The notes under the pieces: model-generated
Databases searched by the model: none
The model's input: only the letters and a program-made list of their open reading frames with translations
What the model was told of the DNA's origin: nothing
NCBI RefSeq assembly: GCF_900129505.1
Contig: NZ_LT670818.1
Span: 5,923,001-5,987,000 of the forward strand
DNA: 64,000 nt
From: Bradyrhizobium erythrophlei
GTDB lineage: Bacteria; Pseudomonadota; Alphaproteobacteria; Rhizobiales; Xanthobacteraceae
Direction: 5' to 3'
Part shown: one piece after another, positions 24,992-34,325 of the stretch
Layout: every line of letters begins with the position of its first letter
Numbering within the stretch: position 1 is the stretch's first letter
Position numbers and translations under genes: made by a program

Positions 24992-26752
24992 ACGCCGGTC
25001 CTGGACAAATTCGATGATCGCAAACATAACGATTACGACGATGAGGACGACGACTGACGCCGCGGCGATGACCGGGCTGACTTGAAGGAGAATCCCGTCC
25101 CACATCTGCTTGGGCAATGTTGTCTTGATCCCGCCGCCGATGAAGAGCGCGACGGTCAATTCCTCGAAGGATTGCAGGAATCCGGTCACGAAGCCCACCG
25201 CCAGGCCGCTTGCGACGAGCGGAAGTGTGACGCGCCAGAAAATGCGCAGACGTCCTGCCCCGAGCGTCGAGGCGGCCGCATCAAGATTCCAGTCATATCC
25301 TTTGAAGGTCGCCAGCATCACCATGAACACGACCGGCATGGCAATGACGGTGTGGCCGATGATGATGCCGATGTCGCTCGCCACCAGCGATATCCGCGCG
25401 AACAGGTAGAACAGGGCGATCGCGATCACGATCGATGGAACCATCATCGGGGACAGGCACAGCAGGAACGCGACACTGCCAAGCCGGCTGCGCGTTCGTG
25501 CAACGCCGAGGGCCGCCATTGCCGCGATCAGCAACGTAATCGCGGCGGCGGCAAAGCCAATGCTGAAGGATCGGATCATCGCGCCGAGCCAGAGCGGCGA
25601 GGCGGCAAACTGCTCGAACCAGCGCGCACTCCAACTCGGCGGCGGGAACGATAGAAAGGTCGACCCGGTAAACGCCATCGGAACGAAGGCGATGATCGGA
25701 ACCAGCAGCATTGCGATCATGGCCCAGGCATAGATGGAGAGGAGGGCGCCGCCGCGGAGGCCTCGAATGTTGCGGTTCCACACCTCTTCGACGCGCCCGC
25801 AGATCACCCCTAAGAGATTGACGATTGCAAGCCCCGCCCGGCGTACCAGGCCATCCGGCCGCGTCGGCCGTTCGCCGCCTGTGGTGGCGGACGACAGGCC
25901 GAAGATCCAGTCATAGGCGAAGCAGGTGGCTATCGTGGAGATCAGCAGGATCGTGGCCAGCGCGCTGCCGAGCTGCCAGTTCTGCAACTCATTGATCTGC
26001 AAGATGATGAGCTGCCCGATCATCGTATCCTTCGCGCCGCCCACCAGCGCAGGCGTGATGAAGAAGCCGAGCGAGGCGACCAGGACCAGAAGGCCGGCCG
26101 CCGCCACGCCGCGCATCGAGAGCTGGAAAAACACCTGCCAGAACGCTCGCGCGCTGTTGGCGCCCAGGGTCGATGCAGCCATCATGAGGCGGCGATCAAT
26201 CTGGTTCATCACGGGCAGCATCGTCACGACCGCGAGCGGCAGCAAGGTGTGCACCATCGCAAACACGACGGTCGTGCGCCCGAAGAGCAACTGGTCGCCG
26301 CCCTTGACGCCGATCTCGGCCATGGTCTTTGCGATGATCCCGTTGCGTCCGAGCAGGACAAGCCAGGAGAAGTTCTTGATCAGTGCACTGGTCCAGAACG
26401 GCAGCAGCACGAACAGTGCGGCTATTCGCTGCTGCCGTGGCGGCTTGCGCGACAGCCAGTACGCCAGGGGATAGCCGAGCCCGACGCACAACGCGGTCGT
26501 CCAGAGCGCGACCGAGAAGGTCGTCGACAGCACGGCAAGATAGGGGCCTCCGTTCCAGATCCTGGCGAAGGCCGAGAAGCTCAACGCGCCCGTAATCCTG
26601 TCGAAGAAGCTAAGCGACAGCATCTGCGCCGTCGGCAGGATTAGAAACAGAGCCAGGAATGCGAGGCCGGGCAGGGCAAGCCACAACGGATCAAGCTTCA
26701 GCTTCCGACGCCTCGACCGTTCGGCCATTCCGAGGGAAGCAATCTCGGCCAT
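24974..26752 (-). CDS. fused ABC transporter permease (two MetI domains, Pot/Fbp type)
   Basis: A 592-residue inner-membrane protein in which two permease halves are joined. The first half (about 20-280) has the cytoplasmic coupling loop MAASTLGANSARAFWQVFF; the second (about 330-585) has DAAASTLGAGRLRIFWRVTL. Each half has about six membrane helices. In polyamine-type systems these are usually two genes (PotB and PotC), and fused forms resemble iron-type FbpB. It is the last gene of a leftward unit behind an ATPase, a binding protein and a flavin monooxygenase. The start is MAEIASLGMAER; a later Met is possible. The substrate is presumably what the monooxygenase acts on. Confidence 0.88.
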   Translation of the reverse strand: MAEIASLGMAERSRRRKLKLDPLWLALPGLAFLALFLILPTAQMLSLSFFDRITGALSFSAFARIWNGGPYLAVLSTTFSVALWTTALCVGLGYPLAYWLSRKPPRQQRIAALFVLLPFWTSALIKNFSWLVLLGRNGIIAKTMAEIGVKGGDQLLFGRTTVVFAMVHTLLPLAVVTMLPVMNQIDRRLMMAASTLGANSARAFWQVFFQLSMRGVAAAGLLVLVASLGFFITPALVGGAKDTMIGQLIILQINELQNWQLGSALATILLISTIATCFAYDWIFGLSSATTGGERPTRPDGLVRRAGLAIVNLLGVICGRVEEVWNRNIRGLRGGALLSIYAWAMIAMLLVPIIAFVPMAFTGSTFLSFPPPSWSARWFEQFAASPLWLGAMIRSFSIGFAAAAITLLIAAMAALGVARTRSRLGSVAFLLCLSPMMVPSIVIAIALFYLFARISLVASDIGIIIGHTVIAMPVVFMVMLATFKGYDWNLDAAASTLGAGRLRIFWRVTLPLVASGLAVGFVTGFLQSFEELTVALFIGGGIKTTLPKQMWDGILLQVSPVIAAASVVVLIVVIVMFAIIEFVQDRRLRSSG

Positions 26753-26799
26753 CGGTCAGTGCCTCTGTTCGATCCGTTGCAACAATTGGACGTCGCCGG

Positions 26800-28161
26800 T
26801 TACGCGCGCTTCGCGACCGGCGATGCAGGTGTGGATGAGGCGTAGCGATTATCCGGACGCGACAGGCCCAGGTGCTCCCGCAGCGTGCGGCCTTCATAGT
26901 CTTGGCGGAAGACGCCGCGGCGCTGCAGCTCCGGCACCACCTTCTCGACGAAATCAGAGAGCGTGCTCGGCAGGGCGACGAACGAGATCATGAAACCATC
27001 GCAAGCGCCGGCCTCGATCCAGTGTTCCATGTGATCGGCGATCTGCTTGACGGTGCCGCAGAAGGTCGCCTTGTTGCGATTGTAGCGTTTCGCGATCTCG
27101 CGCAAGGTCAGACCCTCGCGGATCATCCCGGCGATCTCGTTGAAATAGGCCTGGTGGTGATTGGACGATGTCGGAACTCGATGTTTCGGCACTGGCTCAT
27201 CCAGCGGCAGATCCGAGAGATCCGTTTCGAGGTCCATCCCCAGCCGCATCACGCCAACGTCGGGATGAATGAGATCCTGCCAGCTCTCGAGCTTGTCGCG
27301 GGCTTCCTGCTCGGTCTCGCCGATCACGACCGAAATGCCCGAGGCGATCTTCAGATCCTCCGGCCGACGGCCGAACTTGCCGATCCGCTCCTTCAGTTCG
27401 CGATAGAATGCCTTGGCGCCTTCGAGATTGCCGCTCGATCCGAACACCACTTCGGCGTATTCGGCCGCGAAATCCTTGCCGGTATCGGATGCGCCGGCCT
27501 GGATGATGACCGGCCGGCCTTGCGGCGACCGTTCGAGGTTGAGGGCGCCGTGCACGGTGAAATATTTGCCCTTGTGGTCGAGCAGGTGTTGCTTCTCGGG
27601 CAGGAAGCTCAGGCAGGTCGTCTTGTCGTAGACGAAAGCGCCGTCTTCCCACGTGTCCCACAACGCTTCGACGACATCGACGAATTCCTTTGCCTTGGCG
27701 TAGCGATCGGCATGCGGGGGCAAACGATCGAGCCCGAAATTGCGCGCCGCGTAGTCGTTGGCGGAGGTGACGACGTTCCAGGCGGCCCGGCCGTGTGAGA
27801 TGTGATCCAGCGAGGCGAACTGCCGGGCGAGGTTATAGGGCTCGAAGAAGCTCGTGGAAGCGGTCGCACCGAGGCCGATACGAGTGGTGGCGCCGGCGAT
27901 CGCCGACAGCAGGGTGATCGGCTCCAGCACGTTCATGAACAGGGGGGAGCGGCTCCAGACCTTGAGGTTCTCAGTCCGTGCCGCCGGGGTGTCGGCAATG
28001 AAGAAGAAGTCGAACTTGCCGCGTTCGGCCAGTTGCGCCATCTCGCGGTAATAGTCGATATCGGTCGAGGCGTGTGGCCGCGCCTCGTCCATCAGCCAGG
28101 ACGCCGCGTGCGATCCATTGGCGTGAATCAATGCACCGATCACCATCTGCTTCTTGCTCAT
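26800..28161 (-). CDS. LLM-class FMNH2-dependent monooxygenase (NtaA/SnaA/DszA type)
   Basis: About 453 residues of the bacterial luciferase-like fold, in the NtaA/DszA group that oxidises substrates such as nitrilotriacetate, EDTA or dibenzothiophene sulphone with reduced FMN from a partner reductase. Visible motifs are GKFDFFFIADTPAA, GLGATASTSFFEPYNLARQ, WNVVTSANDYAARNFG, RPVIIQAGASDTGKDFAAEY and the C-terminal GACDGFMISF. GGTCGAGAG stands before two in-frame ATGs; the second (28161) has better spacing. It lies inside an ABC transporter unit and the divergent unit supplies a flavin reductase, so the two units likely share a pathway. Confidence 0.88.
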   Translation of the reverse strand: MSKKQMVIGALIHANGSHAASWLMDEARPHASTDIDYYREMAQLAERGKFDFFFIADTPAARTENLKVWSRSPLFMNVLEPITLLSAIAGATTRIGLGATASTSFFEPYNLARQFASLDHISHGRAAWNVVTSANDYAARNFGLDRLPPHADRYAKAKEFVDVVEALWDTWEDGAFVYDKTTCLSFLPEKQHLLDHKGKYFTVHGALNLERSPQGRPVIIQAGASDTGKDFAAEYAEVVFGSSGNLEGAKAFYRELKERIGKFGRRPEDLKIASGISVVIGETEQEARDKLESWQDLIHPDVGVMRLGMDLETDLSDLPLDEPVPKHRVPTSSNHHQAYFNEIAGMIREGLTLREIAKRYNRNKATFCGTVKQIADHMEHWIEAGACDGFMISFVALPSTLSDFVEKVVPELQRRGVFRQDYEGRTLREHLGLSRPDNRYASSTPASPVAKRA

Positions 28162-28206
28162 GATCATCTCTCGACCTTTGTTTGCATGCCCGCCTGACGC
28201 CGTTCG

Positions 28207-29286
28207 TCAGCGCTTTCCGCCCATCAAGAGCCATTCCTGGAAACGATCGGAGACCGCGGCGTAGTTCTTGCCCCAATAGGCGTAGTCGCGCACGGTGAGG
28301 CCGGCGAGATTTTCCGGAAGAGTCGGAAGCACCTTCGCGCGCTCCGGCGCAATGAATTTGTAGGCCTTCAGATTGCTCGGACCGTTCGCGACGACGGTCG
28401 AATAGGCCGCCTGCCGCTCGGCCTGCATGCAGAACTGCACGAACTGGCGGGCCTGCTTGAGCTTCGGCGTGCCGCGCGGGATCGACCAGCCGTCGATCGA
28501 ATAGAGCCCCTTCCAGACGATGTTGACGGGAGCGCCGGCATCGATCGCGGCAAAGGCGCGCGCCGACCATGTATCGGCCATGTCGACTTCGCCGCTTTGC
28601 AGGATCTGGGTGTTCTGGGCGCCACTCGTCCACCACACCGCAACGTCCGAGCGAAGCTTGTCCAGTTTGGCGAAGGCGCGATCGATATCCAGCGGATAGA
28701 GATCCGTCGGTGCCACGCCGTCCGCCAGCAGTGCTGCTTCCATCACGCCCTTCGGACTGCGATACAGGCCGCGGCGCCCGGGAAACTTGGCGGTGTCCCA
28801 GAAGTCCGCCCATCCGGTCGGGGCATCCTTCTTGTAGACGTCGCTGCGATAGGCCATGACGATACCGTAGGCCGAAAAGCCGAACCAGTTCGGCAACAGC
28901 GCGCCCGGAATGAGCTCGTCATCCGGGCCTTTGGATATCTCAAGCGGCTCGAGATAGTTCTTGTCCGCGGTCAGCCGCGCCACGTCATCCGGCGTCACCA
29001 TGCAGACGTCCCAGATCTTGCTGCCGGTGTCGACGACCAGCTTGAACTGGGTCACGGGATCGGATTCATGGGCGACGCCTTCGACGCGGATGCCGGTCGC
29101 CTTCTCGAAAGGATCATAGAAGGCGGTCCGCAGCGCTTGTCCCGGCGCGCCGCCGACGTCGGCGACCGTGATCTGCTCGGTCGCGCCAGCTCGTCCGCTC
29201 CAGACCGCCGGGAGTGCAACGCCCGATGCAGCCGCGCCGGCAGCCTTCAGAAGCTTGCGTCGCGTGATCGTGGTGATGGCAGACAT
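28207..29286 (-). CDS. periplasmic ABC substrate-binding protein (Tat-exported)
   Basis: A 359-residue protein starting MSAITTITRRKLLKAAGAAA, a Tat-type signal with ITRRKLLK followed by a hydrophobic stretch ending near GRAGA. The mature part (ITVADVGGAPGQALRTAFYD, KIWDVCMVTPDDVARL, YSIDGWSIPRGTPKLKQA) has the polyamine/thiamine-type (PotD-like) periplasmic binding fold of group I solute-binding proteins. It is encoded between the ATPase and the monooxygenase genes. Tat export suggests folding or cofactor loading before secretion. Ligand unknown; a small cationic or aromatic compound is possible. Confidence 0.87.
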   Translation of the reverse strand: MSAITTITRRKLLKAAGAAASGVALPAVWSGRAGATEQITVADVGGAPGQALRTAFYDPFEKATGIRVEGVAHESDPVTQFKLVVDTGSKIWDVCMVTPDDVARLTADKNYLEPLEISKGPDDELIPGALLPNWFGFSAYGIVMAYRSDVYKKDAPTGWADFWDTAKFPGRRGLYRSPKGVMEAALLADGVAPTDLYPLDIDRAFAKLDKLRSDVAVWWTSGAQNTQILQSGEVDMADTWSARAFAAIDAGAPVNIVWKGLYSIDGWSIPRGTPKLKQARQFVQFCMQAERQAAYSTVVANGPSNLKAYKFIAPERAKVLPTLPENLAGLTVRDYAYWGKNYAAVSDRFQEWLLMGGKR

Positions 29287-29357
29287 TTATTGTTCTCCGT
29301 GATACAGGTGTCGGTTTTCGCAATCGAAAGCCGCGTGGCGGCGCTCGCAGGCCTTGC

Positions 29358-30575
29358 TCATGTGATCGCCGCGGCTGAGCCGCCCTCGAGCAGGCGGGCC
29401 TGTTGGCGGTCCCAGCGCAGGAAGACATTTTCGCCGATCGCAACCGGCGGCAAACCGGCGTCACGGCGTACGGTCAACACGGTGTCGCTGGGAAGCCGGA
29501 CCAGAAGTCTCGTCTCCGAGCCTGCATAAATGCTCTCCTCGACGCGGCCGGACAGGAAGCCGTCATCATTCTTGCAGAGCAGGAGCTTTTCAGGGCGGAC
29601 GACCAGTGCGGCCTGTTCGCCCACCGGCGCGGAGCAACCGTCGGGCAGCGGCAAGACGCCATCGGCAGTCTCGATGCGACCGCCTGCGGCGATGGTCCCG
29701 TAGATAAGGTTGGACGCACCGATGAAGTCGGCAACAAACGTGTTGGCGGGCCGCTCGTAGATGTCCTCAGGCTTGCCTAGCTGCTCGATCCGCCCGTCGT
29801 TCATCAGGCAGATGCGGTCGGCCAGCGCCAGCGCCTCCTCCTGGTCGTGCGTCACGAAGATGATGGTCGCGCCGGTCTCCCGGTGCAGCCGCTTGATCTC
29901 GATCCGCATGCTATCCCGCAGCTTCTTGTCCAGCGCGGATAGCGACTCATCCATCAGGATCAGCGATGGCCGGTAAACGAAGCAGCGGGCAAGCGCCACG
30001 CGTTGCTGCTGGCCGCCTGACAGCTCCCGGGGGAAGCGGCTGGCGAACTCCGACAAGCCGACCATTGCGAGCGTCGCCTCGACCCTGCTCCGCACTTTGT
30101 CTGCCGGCGTTCCGCGCATCTGCAGGGGAAATGCGACATTCTCCCGCACGGTGAGATGAGGGAACAGCGCATAGTTTTGAAAGACAACGCCGATATCGCG
30201 CTTGTCGGCGGGATTGTCGGTCTCATCACGACCGTCGATGACAAGACGGCCGCTTGACGGCTCGACCAGCCCGCAGATGATCTGCAGCAGCGTCGTCTTC
30301 CCCGAGCCCGATGGGCCGAGAACGGCCAATAGCTCGCCGGCAACGACCTTCAATTCGAGCGGCTTGAGCACCATCGAGGTGCCGTAGGCCTTCGCGATGC
30401 CGCGGACATGCAGTTTGACCCGCGAGGACTGCTCCGCGGGCTCACCTGCCGGAGCCCGGTCGGATGCCACATCGTCGACCTCCGGACCGAAGTCATTACG
30501 CGCCAATCGCCACAACATCCGAAACGCATCGCTACGGCGGCTTCGAAGGGGTGGAAAGGCGCGGATCGCGTCCAT
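29358..30575 (-). CDS. ABC transporter ATP-binding protein (PotA type)
   Basis: About 405 residues from ATG 30575 (AGGACCTGTA before it; an upstream ATG at 30626 is possible). Walker A is GPSGSGKTTL, the signature LSGGQQQRVALAR, Walker B LILMDESLSALD with catalytic Glu, and the switch His is in FVTHDQEEAL. A TOBE-type C-terminal domain follows (about 290-400). All catalytic residues are present. It leads the leftward unit of ATPase, binding protein, monooxygenase and fused permease. A hydrophilic extension of about 50 residues before the ATPase fold is unusual. Confidence 0.9.
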   Translation of the reverse strand: MDAIRAFPPLRSRRSDAFRMLWRLARNDFGPEVDDVASDRAPAGEPAEQSSRVKLHVRGIAKAYGTSMVLKPLELKVVAGELLAVLGPSGSGKTTLLQIICGLVEPSSGRLVIDGRDETDNPADKRDIGVVFQNYALFPHLTVRENVAFPLQMRGTPADKVRSRVEATLAMVGLSEFASRFPRELSGGQQQRVALARCFVYRPSLILMDESLSALDKKLRDSMRIEIKRLHRETGATIIFVTHDQEEALALADRICLMNDGRIEQLGKPEDIYERPANTFVADFIGASNLIYGTIAAGGRIETADGVLPLPDGCSAPVGEQAALVVRPEKLLLCKNDDGFLSGRVEESIYAGSETRLLVRLPSDTVLTVRRDAGLPPVAIGENVFLRWDRQQARLLEGGSAAAIT

Positions 30576-30860
30576 TACAGGTCCTGTCGGGTCAACTTGC
30601 GCAAAGTAAGCCGTCCGGAGCCGCAATGTGTAAATTACGAAATCCGGGCCCTTTGCTTAGACGAGGCCTAATCGGCCGGAGTGCGGAATTATTGGGCAGT
30701 GATTGACTATGCATTGATCTTTGCGCCCGATGCGGCGGCACTTGCAGCTATAGTTTCACAGTAATCACCGGCCACGATTTTCCTATTTTACCCCTTGGAG
30801 CGGAGTCCGTAAATCTCAGCTGGCCCATTCGAGACGCCTTCAGATTCCTTGGAGCGACAG

Positions 30861-31607
30861 ATGAACCACTCCACCGCAGCGCCGGATGAACAGCAACTCC
30901 GCATTGATCTCGCTGCGGCGTTCCGCATCGTCGCCAGGCTCGGCATGCACGAGGCTGTCGCGAACCACTTCAGCGCCGCCGTCTCGGCTGACGGCCGAAA
31001 ATTCCTGATGAATCCGAAATGGCGCCATTTTTCCCGCATCAAGGCCAGCGACCTCGTGCTGTTCGATCTCGATGACGCGAGTGGTGTGAAGGACAGGCCC
31101 GATGTCGATCCGACTGCATGGGCGATCCATGGCCAGATGCACAAGCAACTGCCCCAGGCCCGGGTCGTGATGCATCTGCATCCGCCCTTCGCGACGACGA
31201 TCGCGTCGCTGGCCGATCCGAGCGTCAGGCCGATCGATCAGAATACGGCGCGCTACTTCAACCGGCTCGCCATCGACGAAAGCTACGCCGGAATGGCCGA
31301 CAGCGAGCAGGAGGGCGCCCGCCTGGCCCGGCTGCTCGGCAACAAGTCGCGGCTGATGATGGGGAATCACGGCGTGCTCGTCACCGCGAGCAGCATCGGC
31401 GAAGCCTTCGATGACATCTATACGCTTGAGCGCAGCTGTCAGATCCTGGTGCAGGCCTACGCAACCGGCCAGCCGCTCAAGGTTCTGCCCGACGAGGTCG
31501 CCGAAAACACCGCGCAGGATTGGGAGCGGATCACCGACTTCTCGATCGCTCATTTCGAGGAGATGAAGCGCATTCTTGATGCCGAAGATCCGTCCTACGC
31601 GCACTGA
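30861..31607 (+). CDS. class II aldolase/adducin-family protein
   Basis: A 248-residue zinc-dependent aldolase-like enzyme. The metal ligands appear as MHLHPPFATT (His-x-His) and a further His in GNHGVLV; LGMHEAVANHFSA near the N-terminus is typical of the family. GGAG stands 6 bases before the ATG at 30861. Members cleave or decarboxylate hydroxy-acids or sugar phosphates, and several act in aromatic breakdown as decarboxylases. It opens the rightward unit, divergent from the transporter unit, with about 285 bases of shared promoter DNA between. Confidence 0.88.
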   Translation: MNHSTAAPDEQQLRIDLAAAFRIVARLGMHEAVANHFSAAVSADGRKFLMNPKWRHFSRIKASDLVLFDLDDASGVKDRPDVDPTAWAIHGQMHKQLPQARVVMHLHPPFATTIASLADPSVRPIDQNTARYFNRLAIDESYAGMADSEQEGARLARLLGNKSRLMMGNHGVLVTASSIGEAFDDIYTLERSCQILVQAYATGQPLKVLPDEVAENTAQDWERITDFSIAHFEEMKRILDAEDPSYAH

Positions 31608-31748
31608 GCTGCGGCTGAGGCATGGACGCCTCGGAGCGCCGTGGTTCGGCTGCCGCTAAGCAGAGCGCCGGAAAGTTCTATTTTTTCTTTGCTTACCGAC
31701 ACGCGATAGTGCCAACCAGGCCACCGAGAAGACGAAACAGGAGCGGAC

Positions 31749-33263
31749 ATGATACGGACCGGTGAAGAATATAAGGCCTCCATTCGGGACAGTCGCGCCG
31801 TCTACATGAACGGTGAGAGGATCAAGGACGTCACCGCTCATCCATCGTTCCAGCCCCTGATCGATATTCGCGCCCGCATCTACGACCTCCAGCATGATCC
31901 GGCGACCCGTCACCTGATGACCTATCGGGAGGATGGCGAGGTTCATGCCATCAACAACAAGTTGCCGTTCAGTCAGCAGGACTGGTGGGACAAGCGCCGC
32001 GCGACCGACACGGTGCTGGAAGATATAGGCGGCGTGGTCACGCGCGTCGGCGACGAGACTGTCGGCGAAATGTGGTCGCTGTTCGACGGGCAGGACGTGC
32101 TCAACGAGGTCGATCCGCAATTCTCGAAGAACATTCGTAACCATATCTTCAAGGTTCTTCATACCGATCCGTTCCACGTCTCGGCGAACACCGATCCCAA
32201 GGGCGATCGTTCGAAGGCGCCGCAGGACCAGGATCCGGACATGCTGCTGCATGTCGTCAAGGAAACGGATGCCGGCATCATTGTGCGCGGGGCAAAATAT
32301 GAAACAGCCGCGGCTTATGCCAATCAGGCCTTCACCAAGCCGACAATCGCTAATTGGGGAGATGCCGCTTATTCGGACTATGCCGTCGGCTTCATTTGCG
32401 ATCTGAGCTCGCCCGGACTGAAGTTCATCTGCCGCACCGGTTTCGCGGGCCGCGCGCCGATCGACGACTATCCACTGTCCAACCGGTTCGACGAAGTCGA
32501 TACGCTCGTCATTTTCGATAACGTCCTAATCCCCTGGGAGAACGTTCTGTTCTACCGGCACACCAAGGCCGCGGTGTTCATCCGCGCGACGCTGCATCGC
32601 TATTCGGCCTTTGCTTTCGTGCAGCGCAACCTCAAGCTCGCCGACATGCTGATCGGCGCGGCGCTTTTCAACGTCCGTCAAACCGGGCTTGAGAAGCAGC
32701 AGGCGGTGCAGGAGAAGCTCTCGCGGCTCGCCATCTATCGGGAGGGCATCAACGCCCATCTCACCGCGGCGATTGCACTGCCCGAGCGCAGTCCCGGCGG
32801 CCTGATGATGCCGAACCAGTCGCTGCTCTATACCGGACGCGTGCTGGCCTGCTCGCAACTCCACGAGATGATGCATATCGCACGCGAATTGTGCGGAGGG
32901 CAGATCTGCGTGACGCCGGACAAGGCGGCGTTCGACGACGCCGAGACCGGGCCATGGCTCGACAAATTCTACACGATCAATGATCAGTGGGTCGCCGATG
33001 ACAGGCGGCGGCTGCTTGCCTTTGCCCGCGATCTCCTGAACTCGGACTATGCCGGTCATCGCCTGACGTTCCAGTTGTTCGCGCAATCGGCGCCGTTCGC
33101 GCATCTTGCCGCAGTCTATCGCAATTTCGATTGGGACGGTCCGCTGGACTTCGTCCGCAGGTCCGCAGGGCTGTCCAGAAAGGTCCTCGACGCGAAGGGT
33201 GGCCGGACCGGCGATCGCGCCGTGAGCCAATGGTTCGGTCAGGTCAGGGACGCCGCCGAATAG
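31749..33263 (+). CDS. HpaB-type flavin-dependent monooxygenase
   Basis: A 504-residue large component of the 4-hydroxyphenylacetate 3-monooxygenase family, which hydroxylates phenols or related rings with FADH2 supplied by a separate reductase. Recognisable segments are TGEEYKASIRDSRAVYMNGE, TYREDGEVHAINNKLPFSQQ, VFDNVLIPWENV-type text (IFDNVLIPWENVLFYR) and the C-terminal RELCGGQICVTPDKAAFDD. The length fits the family. The flavin reductase follows 24 bases later. True HpaB enzymes are near-identical in length, but the family also acts on chlorophenols, pyrroles and other rings, so the substrate should not be assumed. Confidence 0.9.
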   Translation: MIRTGEEYKASIRDSRAVYMNGERIKDVTAHPSFQPLIDIRARIYDLQHDPATRHLMTYREDGEVHAINNKLPFSQQDWWDKRRATDTVLEDIGGVVTRVGDETVGEMWSLFDGQDVLNEVDPQFSKNIRNHIFKVLHTDPFHVSANTDPKGDRSKAPQDQDPDMLLHVVKETDAGIIVRGAKYETAAAYANQAFTKPTIANWGDAAYSDYAVGFICDLSSPGLKFICRTGFAGRAPIDDYPLSNRFDEVDTLVIFDNVLIPWENVLFYRHTKAAVFIRATLHRYSAFAFVQRNLKLADMLIGAALFNVRQTGLEKQQAVQEKLSRLAIYREGINAHLTAAIALPERSPGGLMMPNQSLLYTGRVLACSQLHEMMHIARELCGGQICVTPDKAAFDDAETGPWLDKFYTINDQWVADDRRRLLAFARDLLNSDYAGHRLTFQLFAQSAPFAHLAAVYRNFDWDGPLDFVRRSAGLSRKVLDAKGGRTGDRAVSQWFGQVRDAAE

Positions 33264-33287
33264 TAACGCACGCAGAGGAGGTCTTTC

Positions 33288-33824
33288 GTGTCAGCCATCA
33301 GCTTGCAACAGGCCGCGCCGGAACTTCGTGCGCAATTCCTTGATGGAATGAGCCGTGCCGCATTCTGCGTCAACGTCGTGACGACCGACGGCCCGGCAGG
33401 CCGCGCCGGTGTTACGGTCTCGGCAATGTCATCAATTTCCGCCGACGGCAACAGCCCAACGGTGCTGGTTTGCATCCATCACCAGAGCAAGACGGCGGCG
33501 GCGATCGTCGAAAACGGCGTGTTCTGCATCAACATTCTGCGCGACGATCAATCCAGCATCGCCGACTGCTTCGGCGGGCGCAAGCTCGGGGATGCCGACA
33601 AGTTTGCTTATGGCAGATGGGTCGAGGGTGACACGCGGGCGCCGCGTCTGGCCGACGCGGTCGTGGCGTTCGACTGCCGCGTGCTGTCAGCCGAACGGGT
33701 CGGCACGCATCGCATCTTCATCGGCGCGGTGGGCTCGGTGACGATGGGATTGGGCACGGCGTTGATCTACGCGGACCGCACCTATGGCAGGGCCCAGCGC
33801 ATCGTCTCACCCGAGCCAAAGTAA
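33288..33824 (+). CDS. flavin reductase (HpaC-like)
   Basis: A 178-residue flavin reductase-domain protein that would supply reduced flavin to the monooxygenases of this cluster. Motifs include GRAGVTVSAMSSISADGNSP, CINILRDDQSSIADCFGG and THRIFIGAVGSVTMG. The start is GTG at 33288, preceded by AGAGGAGG at good spacing. It immediately follows the HpaB-like gene, the usual two-component pairing. The LLM monooxygenase of the divergent unit also needs such a partner. Confidence 0.9.
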   Translation: MSAISLQQAAPELRAQFLDGMSRAAFCVNVVTTDGPAGRAGVTVSAMSSISADGNSPTVLVCIHHQSKTAAAIVENGVFCINILRDDQSSIADCFGGRKLGDADKFAYGRWVEGDTRAPRLADAVVAFDCRVLSAERVGTHRIFIGAVGSVTMGLGTALIYADRTYGRAQRIVSPEPK

Positions 33825-33836
33825 CCATAACCGCCT

Positions 33837-33856
33837 GCGGCACGAGGTCGTGCCGC
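33837..33856. other. perfect 20-base palindromic hairpin
   Basis: GCGGCACGA and TCGTGCCGC flank two G bases between the flavin reductase stop and the RidA gene. It has no T-run, so it may be an operator or an mRNA-processing hairpin more than a terminator. Confidence 0.5.
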
Positions 33857-33898
33857 TGGTCAAGCCTCATCGCTCCAATGACCACCCGGGACAGCCCG

Positions 33899-34318
33899 AT
33901 GACCCACACGCGCATCCGTAAGTTCAACACCAGGGACACCTATCCTGAGCAGAAGCTCGACAATGATCTGTGCCAGGCCGTGGTTGCTAGGGGCAGCATT
34001 GTCTTTGTCCGCGGACAGGTCGGGCAGGATCTCGACACCGCGGTGAATGTCGCCATCGGCGATCCCGTCGGTCAGACCGACAAGGCGATGGCCAACGTCA
34101 AGATGCTTCTGGAGGAGGCAGGCTCGCGGCTCGAAGACATCTGCAAGATCACCATCTACATCACCGACCCGCGTTATCGCGAGCCGGTCTATCGCAGGAT
34201 CGGTGAATACCTGAAGGGCGTCTTTCCGGTCTCGACCGGTCTCGTGGTGTCGGCGCTGGCGCGGCCAGAATGGCTGGTCGAGGTCGACGTCACCGCCGTC
34301 ATTCCCGACAACCGATGA
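33899..34318 (+). CDS. RidA-family (YjgF) protein
   Basis: About 139 residues of the Rid superfamily, which hydrolyses reactive enamines and imines to ketones and ammonia, or acts within catabolic pathways. Visible text is KLDNDLCQAVVARGSIVFVR, GQVGQDLDTAV, NVKMLLEEAGSRLEDICKIT and YLKGVFPVSTGLVVSALARP. The usual catalytic Arg of archetypal RidA (in CIR context) is not in the standard C-terminal text here (WLVEVDVTAVI), so it is likely a specialised Rid subgroup. ATG at 33899 has GGGA before it; 33878 is an alternative. A nitrogenous substrate is suggested. Confidence 0.85.
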   Translation: MTHTRIRKFNTRDTYPEQKLDNDLCQAVVARGSIVFVRGQVGQDLDTAVNVAIGDPVGQTDKAMANVKMLLEEAGSRLEDICKITIYITDPRYREPVYRRIGEYLKGVFPVSTGLVVSALARPEWLVEVDVTAVIPDNR

Positions 34319-34325
34319 GGCCGGC

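Noticed and set aside
33837..33856. Rho-independent terminator after the flavin reductase
   Set aside because: No T-run follows and genes continue in the same direction; kept only as a hairpin.
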